Shown here piece by piece: positions 56,588 through 64,000 of a stretch of 64,000 bases of DNA. The notes beneath the pieces are model-generated. The model searched no databases. It saw nothing but the letters and a program-made list of their open reading frames with translations, and was not told the origin of the DNA. Source of the stretch: Vitellaria paradoxa (taxonomy: Eukaryota > Streptophyta > Magnoliopsida > Ericales > Sapotaceae). Position 1 is the first letter of the stretch. Every line of letters starts with the position of its first letter. The position numbers were made by a program, and so were the translations under genes. Location of the stretch: positions 42,920,663-42,984,662 of the forward strand of contig CM034239.1 in NCBI GenBank assembly GCA_019916065.1. The letters are read 5' to 3'.

Positions 56588-59250
56588 CTAGAAAGAAAGA
56601 AAGCACACAGGGGAGAACTAGAAGAGATCGCCGCCGGAGGCAGAGAGCTTTCTTCCCGACAAGCGGCAGAGCGACCAGCGGCGACGCTTCAGGGGCTCGA
56701 GACTCGAGTAGGTTCCCTGCTTCTTTTCTCGATTTTTTTTAAGACACTAAATCATAATTATTTTAAAATAACTTTATTTATTATATAAATCACCTATTCT
56801 AAATTTTTTTATATGTATTATTTAATTTATAATTATTTTTCTAATGTAAATAAAATAGAATTTTTTCATATTATAATTATTTAAAATTTTTATTTATTTT
56901 ATAAATTAATTATTTAAAATTTTTTGATTTATTATATAAAATTTATTATTCTAATTAACTAAAAATTTATTTATTTTATTAATCATATATATTTTTATAT
57001 ATAATTTTCTTAAAAATTTTATTACTTTTTTTATTTTAATGTGATTGTTAATATGATTGATAAATTTTATTATATTTTTTAATTACTATTAAAATTTCAA
57101 ATTTTGTGTGTATTAAATTCTAGTAATATTATTAATTAAAATTTACAAAAATGTAGAGATTAATTTTATGTAAATATATATAAATTACATTGATTTAGAA
57201 TAGGTACAATATTTAATTTTATTAATTAATATTATTTTAATATTAAGTACGACTTACTTTTTAGGTTTTATTTTTTTATCCAAATTAAAATTTTCATTTA
57301 TTATCTAAGTTAATTATAATAATAAAAAATAGCATACATAATTATAATTTTTATCTAAGTTTGATTTGGTTGTATTGAAAGAAATATTAATTAATTAATT
57401 TTTAATCCATTTTATTAAAATTAAATTAAATAACTATAATTCTCTTAATTATTTTAAATTAAAATAATAACAATAAAATTAATATGCTTAGATAATTAAA
57501 AATATTTAAGATGAAGATAAAATTAATTGATATAATAATAGTTTGAATGTAAATAAATTCTAAAAAAAAAAATGTATTTTGCAATTAGACTTCGATAATG
57601 ACTTTTTTTCAAGTATAATTATTATACTTAAATAATAATTCTTATTTAAGTATAATTAAAAAATATTTAAGATAAATATAAAATTAATTGATATAATAGC
57701 TTAAATCTAAACAAATTCTAGGAAAATGTGTTGTACAATTAAATTAGGATAATAACTTTTTTTTTTTATATTTTATGATTGTGTAATTACTTTTATTTAT
57801 GAAATAATAAATTAAAATAAAAATATTAATTTTTAAGTATAATAAAAAATATTTAAAATAAAGATAAAATTAACTAATATAATAGTTTAAATCTAAATAA
57901 AATCTAGAAAAAATGTGTTGGACAACTAGACTAGAATAATAATTGTTTTTTTTATATTTTATTATTGTTTAATTACTTTTATTTATAAATAATAAATTTA
58001 AATAAAAATAATAAATTTTATTTAAATTAGATACTATTAAAAATAATATTTAAGTTAGATAATACAATTGATACCTAATTGAGTAGTATGATATTCTCAT
58101 TAAAATTTTTCATATTATTAATTAATAATTATCGAATACTAGGAATTTATATTATAATTATCTAAATTAAATTATATTTATCATTTAAAATTTGAATCTT
58201 GATTAAATTTTTTATAATTCAATACTTTTCACTTAATTTTTTAAAATTTAGATATATTATAATTATCTAAATTTAATTATAGTTTTAAAATAATAATACT
58301 TTTCAAATATTATACGTATTATACTTTTCATTTAAATTCATTATTGTTAAAAATATTAAACTTTTTGGCGAATTTATTGATTTGGTTTGTAAAAGCCATT
58401 AATTAATATTAAAAATAATAGTATTTTAGGAATATTATATGAAATATGTTCAAAGAAATTGGTCTAAATAGCCCAAGAAACTCAACGGATGTTTTTTTTT
58501 TATGTTTTTGCCAGAATTTAAGTTTTTATATAAGTATTGTCGGATTTTCAACTTTTAGAGAATGAGAAGTATGTTTGAGATAATGATTTATAGAACTAAA
58601 GGTACTTATTTTTTATAAATTTATATTTTATAATTAATTAAATAAAAAATCATTTTGTATAATGTTTATCCATTTTCCCAATCATACCAAATAATTTTTA
58701 CTACATCACAAATTTTTATTCTCAACACTTTTTTTTTTTAAAGTTGTCTTCCATCTAAGAACGGTGGAGTGGAGTACTATTTGATTTCGATATATTATCA
58801 TTCTTGTTGTCTCTTTTGGGACTCAATAAAAAATAAATAAATAAGTTAAAAATTAAATATTTTATTGGATTATAAAAAAAAAAGAAAAGAAAAATAAGTA
58901 TTTATCAAAAATGAAACCATCATTTTTATTTAATTATATATCAAAATGGATAAAATATATAAAAAAAAATTTAATTTTGCTTAACATTATTCTTTTCCTT
59001 AGCAAATCCTAAATTCATAACAAATCTTAGATAGAGGAATTAATAGTTAAGTAAATAAAAAAAAAATGATGTCTAATTAATCTTAGTGACAAAATTTTTA
59101 TTTAATTTCAACTTTTGAAAAACAATATTACATGATGTAATATAATGTAAATGAGTATACAACTTTAGATTCCAAAAATTTATAGAAGGAAAGCTTAATA
59201 AAAAAAAAGGTATTTCTTTCCCTGAAGGTGTTTTTACATCTCAATAAACT
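56588..59250. other. AT-rich spacer upstream of PUR5
   Basis: The first 130 bp are the GC-richer PUR5 leader and promoter. From about 56740 the DNA is strongly AT-rich, with repeated motifs such as TCTAAATAAA and AAGATAAAATTAA recurring at about 57500, 57680 and 57860, which suggests old tandem duplications. No gene was seen. Confidence 0.6.
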
Positions 59251-59254
59251 TGTG

Positions 59255-60670
59255 TGTTTTGATCGTTAAATCTTGAAATACCTAAAGCCGACCACCTAAA
59301 TCTATTGGAGCAACCAGTTCCCCTACCAATTCTGAAAGCTTCACGATACATAAAAATATCCAAATCATCCCATCTTTGCTTCTCCATCTTCATCTAGTCT
59401 TGACAACACCTACAAAAGAGAGGAAAAGAAGAATCCACTCCTCCATCAAAATAAGAAAACAGCAAATACAAAAGGGAAATTGGACAAATCATTATGACTG
59501 AAATCAAATAAATAAATAACTAGTGAAATCTGGGGGATTCTTTAACCCCCATTAAAATTGATTTAGGACCAATATATCCATCCATCCATAAAGAAACAAG
59601 AAAAAACAAGGAGGCAACTTTAAGTAGAAATCCAATCAGGAAACACTGTTTAATTTGACTGGAAACAACAATCTACAAATCCAGAGCTTACAAAAGGCTG
59701 TGATGCACAATTGGGAGCCTCTCGAATTTTATCTCAACTTATATGAACATGAATCCAAATTATATGTGCATGTATATGTATTTATATATTTAAGATAACA
59801 TTCAGAATCTACAAACTCACCAGCAACTCAAAGGTGGAAAAGGGAACAGCAAGGAGGATCCTATGAAGTTTTGCTAGATACCTAAATCAAGAAAGAAATG
59901 CGATCAGGCAACCTACAGCCCAAAACTACTTTCTTCAACATAAAAATCCATGCAACTAAACAGGAAAGATACATTAAACCAAACGCGTTCATGACAATAA
60001 GGGAAAACTATTTACTATATAAGGATCCAGAAACTTGACTTTTAACACAGCCTCTTGGGCAACCATAGTGTGAAAACACCTCAATTCTTATTTTTCCTTA
60101 ATGTACAATATAGGAATTAAGGTAGACGCCCCAAAAATAATGAAAACATTTACTCAAAACATGTAAGGGTGGCTCCGAAACAATGGTAAAATTGTTCCAT
60201 TGCAACTTGGGGTTTACATGTTCGAGCTCTGGAAACAAACTTGTGGCAACAAAGGTAAAGTTGTGCACACCCTAATCCTCCCTAAGCCCCACAATATGGG
60301 AGCCTTGTACATTGGGTTGCCAAAAACAATATGGTCCAAGAAACAAAAAACTTACAAATCATGCTCTAAACAGAAGGCACATACTTGTTTGTTAAAAAAA
60401 AAAAAAAATCAACAAACTAGGATTTGGAAAAAAAAAAAAAAAAATCACAAAAGAATTGTAGGCCACACTTCATCAATTTGATAGGCCACTCAAATAGCTG
60501 TTATCCTTGGTGGAAGAACTGAATTAACACCACCAAGTCAAACCTTATGTTGATCCAAGTGCCCAATTCACTGCTCAATACAGATGATTTATATGCCTTA
60601 TACCATAATTAAACGGAGTAAATGATACACAGTACTACTTCACATGACAGACTAATTATTGCAACATAAC
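59255..60670. repeat. Segmental duplication, copy A
   Basis: It shares collinear blocks with 62195-63800: CATCTTTGCTTCTCCATCTTCATCTAGTCTTGA, AAAGGTGGAAAAGG, CCTATGAAGTTTTGCTAGAT, AACCATAGTGTGAAAACACC and the GTAGGCCACACTTCATCAATTT block. Similarity is about 75-85 percent by eye. No open reading frame is conserved. It may be the UTR or intron DNA of a gene lying outside the window. Confidence 0.75.
60167..60321 (+). mobile_element. Au-type SINE
   Basis: The 5' part is tRNA-like, with a GGTGGCTC start, an A-box region and a B-box-like ATGTTCGAGCTCTGG. The 3' part has CTCCCTAAGCCC and the ending GGGAGCCTTGTACATTGGGTTGCC, which matches the end of plant Au SINEs. Flanks AAAACATGTA and AAAACAATAT look like an imperfect target duplication. 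It is absent at the matching place in copy B. Confidence 0.75.
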
Positions 60671-61451
60671 CATTAAAATATAATGCGGGTATATGTATAT
60701 AATTTTTGATAGGTATATGGCCATGGATATATATTTTTGACCCTCAAATCAACCCAGCAGAAAATGAACAAGTTAACACATGCAGTCTAACCAAAATCAC
60801 AATTTTCAGCTAGACTTCAGACTGTCAGATTGACAATCACGCCAACAAGTCAACAACCAAAAATTTAACGTATCGCCTATTTTGAGCAGACACCCCCACA
60901 AACACACACACAATTATCTTTCATGGCCTTTAGACTCGATCTTTGCTGAACTTCAGAACTAGAAGTAGACACGGTTTACTTTATTATCTCTAATGGCATC
61001 TCTTTTAATCCCTCTAGTTTATTGTCCATCCCTGCATCATAGCATACACAACTTTGAACAGGAACATTACTTCAACGAGTTGAACCCCTTAAAACATTTA
61101 TCACACATTATCATTGAAAGTAAATTGACACACGAACAATTAGTATGACGATGTGTATGACGATCCTATTAGCACTAAGCGAAAAGACTGGGGGGAAAAA
61201 TTCTGGTTAACTTAAAAGAAATATCACAAATTCATTTTGTGATTAAAATATACCAACTAAATATCAATCAGAATATGAAGCTATGTCCGCAAGTCTTTAA
61301 GAGAACAAAAATCTAGTAGTTCATCTAAGTTTGGGAGCCTAGAAAATCCAAATTGGTCCCTTTCCGGCACTCAAAACCTCTACTTTTTAGAACATAGTAT
61401 TATGTAAACAACTTTGCTTGAACTTCTAGCATTCATCAAACATCTTTGCTT
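60671..61451. other. Unique spacer between copy A and the plastid-derived insert
   Basis: AT-rich sequence with no recognisable gene, repeat or RNA. Reading frames are short and unconvincing. Confidence 0.5.
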
Positions 61452-61800
61452 GAAGTTGATCCTATTTCATCAGATCTGGGATGCGATGTGGTTCCAAAGG
61501 ACGAACCGGATACGGACAGCTCCAATAAGATTTCATTCTTGAACAAAAATCCAATTTTGATTTATTTCATCAATTCCATGATCGGAACAGGGAAGGATAC
61601 ATGTTACACCATGATTTTGAATCAGAAGAGAGATTTTAAGAAATGGCAGATCTATTCACTCTATAATAACCGAGCTGGATCTGGTGTATCATAAGTGATT
61701 TACCTTTTCTACCAAATCCTACACATTGGATCAAAAACAATTGTTGAATGAGGTATTCAATTCCAGGGATGAATCGAAAAAGAAATCTTTATTGGTTCTT
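61452..61800 (+). pseudogene. ycf2: Plastid-derived ycf2 fragment (NUPT)
   Basis: The sequence reads [20 protein letters not shown] and then [10 protein letters not shown], which is chloroplast ycf2 coding sequence. After about 61550 small indels shift the frame, but recognisable pieces continue ([39 protein letters not shown]). The match ends near 61800. It is a decayed nuclear copy and not functional, so the 82-residue frame here is not a nuclear gene. Confidence 0.88.
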
Positions 61801-62194
61801 GATAAAGACAACGAGCAAGTTCTGTTGACAAACATAAGTCTAAATAATGCATCTAAATTCGAACCAGTTGCACTGCCTTCAAATTTTATTTTTTTCTGAC
61901 ACAACCAAGTAGAAAATGTAACAAAAGAGGATTCCACTCTTGCTTGTTTTCCTCAAAATCAATAGATGGTTCTAGGAATATAATGATTTTTTTTTTTAAT
62001 ACTTCAAAAGTGTAGAGAGAGAACAGAAAAACCTGCCATCAAGGATCACTTTCACAAATTCAACAGAGACAGAGACAGAGCACAAACACAAAGCCTGACA
62101 CATGGCAACCAACAAAAATAAATTCAAGGACCACATTGGAAAATTCAACACAAAAAGACATCTTCCTGAAGCCTTCAATTCACAACTCATAAAC

Positions 62195-63800
62195 CTGTGT
62201 TTCATCATTAATCTCGAAATATAGTCAACCACCTAAATCTATTGAATCAACCAGTGACTATTATTTGAAAGCTTCTGGATATAAGAATATAAAAACATTC
62301 CATCTTTGCTTCTCCATCTTCATCTAGTCTTGATGATGCCTACAACAGAGAAAAATTAAGTATCCACTCCTCCATCAAAACAGAACAAAAATGAAAAAGG
62401 TAATTGGCCAAATATCTAAGTCTGAAAACAAATACCGAAAGTGAAATCCAGGTGCTCTTTAACGCTATTAAAACTGTTTTAGGACCCAATGCATACATAA
62501 GTAACATAACAGGCAAAAAGAAAAACAAAGAGGCAACTTAAGTAGAGACCAGGTAATGCTGTTTAACTTGAGTGGAAACAAAAATCTCCATAGCCAATGA
62601 CGACAAAATGCTATGAGGCACAATAGGGACCTCTCAAACATTATCACACATTTTTCATCTATTTAAGATAACATCCAGAATATACTAACTTACCAGAAAC
62701 CCAAAGGTGGAAAAGGACAGCAAGGAGGGTCCTATGAAGTTTTGCTAGATGCCTAAATCAAGAAAGAAACACATTGGTCAGGAAACCTACAGCATAAATT
62801 ACATTCTTGAACATAAAAAACCATGCAACTACATGGGAAAGGTAAACAAAACTTACCAAACCCATTAGTGTCGGTAGGGAAAGAGGAAGAAAAGAGAGCA
62901 TGAGATTGAAGTTGATAATAAGGTAGGTCAAACAAGAACCTGATTGTATTTTTACATTTGGGTACTCCAATCAGAGTCATTTCCAGCTAACAAGGGGGGA
63001 AAAAAAAGAATAATTGGAAAAAGGCTTCAGATTCTGGATGCAAGTTTCTAAAGGAAAATTTTAACTTAGCACGGGCATCCTGATTGGAAAGATGATTTGA
63101 GCAAGATTTGGGCTTAGATATTCTTGAGTGAGGTGATAAAAACCTAACCCCTAGACACCACCTCCGTTCCCGGTATCATATCAGAGCATTTTTATCAATG
63201 CTTTATTGCAACTTTATGCTTTTAGCTATTAAGAACAAGACATAGCACGGTAATTACTATACCAGACAGACAATACATGGTTGGTTGTGGCCTATATTCA
63301 TTGAACAAAGGGCAAGGGCAGCCATAGTGTAAAAACACCCTGAACTCTTCCTTTTTCCTTAAAAACATACAAAGCAGGAATTATGATACAAGCACCCCCC
63401 CGAGGCAAAAAATTTATAAAAAAAATAAATAAGAAGAAGCAGGAAGAGTTTTTGAAAGAATAAATGGTATCTTTATTACATTAACTAAAATTTACTTGTT
63501 CTTATTCATTTCTATCACTTGTGCTCTTGAATTGAAAGGAATAGTCTATTTGTAAAGAACCAAAATCAGCAAAGTATGATTAAAAGGAGAGAGAGAGAGA
63601 GACGGGGGAAAAAAACTGTAGGTCACAGTTCATCAATTTTAGGCCACTTAAATAACTGTTATCCTTGATTGAAAAACAGCATTAGGACCACCAAGTTAAG
63701 CCTTATTTGAATCCAAAGTATTCAATTGATTGCTTAACTCATATGATTTATATGCTTTACATATTACGTCAAAGGAATTAAATGATCCATGATGAGCAAC
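62195..63800. repeat. Segmental duplication, copy B
   Basis: Collinear with 59255-60670 as described there, lacking the SINE and with its own small insertions. The short minus-strand frames at 62340-62530 and 62753-62980 have no counterpart kept in copy A. The remaining 200 bp to the window edge are AT-rich and unassigned. Confidence 0.75.
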
Positions 63801-64000
63801 ACAAAATGTATCCTAGGCGTAATAGTAGTGCTCATTTCATACACTTTATGTTTTAAGGTTTAATCATGTAACAAATCCAACCCTTGATCATGTCTTAACC
63901 TTTGTACTATCAAAGGGCTTAAAAAGGATGATTTGATGCACAATTTTGGCTAAGTGCAAAGGATGGATGGAACCGTCAAGGAGGAGTCAAAAGGGAAGCA

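Noticed and set aside
61446..61694. 82-residue open frame as a nuclear gene
   Set aside because: The first part is plastid ycf2 sequence and the rest is frame-shifted; it is an organelle DNA insert.

Overview
This is nuclear DNA from a flowering plant, most likely a eudicot. The genes are split by AT-rich GT-AG introns, the proteins are plant-type, and transposable elements fill the introns and spacers. Species was not determined. All exon joins were worked out by hand from reading frame, splice signals and phase, without alignments.

Layout, left to right. (1) 0.8-10.5 kb, + strand: an intact seven-exon tyrosine aminotransferase (TAT) gene whose 5 kb first intron carries Helitron-like and GA-rich repeat DNA. 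(2) 13.0-16.2 kb, +: a decayed tandem copy of that gene. Its first exon is fused directly to the middle of exon 5, exon 6 carries a stop, and an old intron holds a solo LTR with a 5-bp target duplication. (3) 18.2-22.15 kb, +: an eight-exon reticulon-like (ER membrane-shaping) gene whose last intron contains three transposons nested one inside another. (4) 23.7-42.5 kb, +: two exons of an OB-fold, At4g28440-like protein. They have compatible splice phase but are separated by an 18.5 kb intron holding a complete 12.1 kb Ty3/gypsy retrotransposon of the Tat type and the 3' remnant of a second one. (5) 44.1-44.5 kb, - strand: a tiny three-exon CYSTM (cysteine-rich tail) gene of 71 codons. (6) 50.0-56.6 kb, -: a complete eight-exon gene for plastid AIR synthase (PUR5, purine synthesis) with a Helitron-like element in intron 4 and a LINE relic in intron 1. 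(7) 56.6-64 kb: AT-rich spacer, then a diverged segmental duplication. A ycf2-derived plastid fragment lies between its two copies and an Au-type SINE sits in one of them.

The genes do not form a pathway; they are ordinary neighbours. The informative part is the transposon biology. The intact retroelement has 898-bp LTRs that differ at about four positions, matching 5-bp target duplications, gag, a protease-reverse transcriptase-dual RNase H-integrase region, and an antisense gene between integrase and the 3' LTR that appears to have its own introns and a gypsy-type Transposase_28-like N-terminal region. It landed 11 bp downstream of a splice donor.

No CRISPR array, operon, convincing tRNA gene or rRNA gene was seen.
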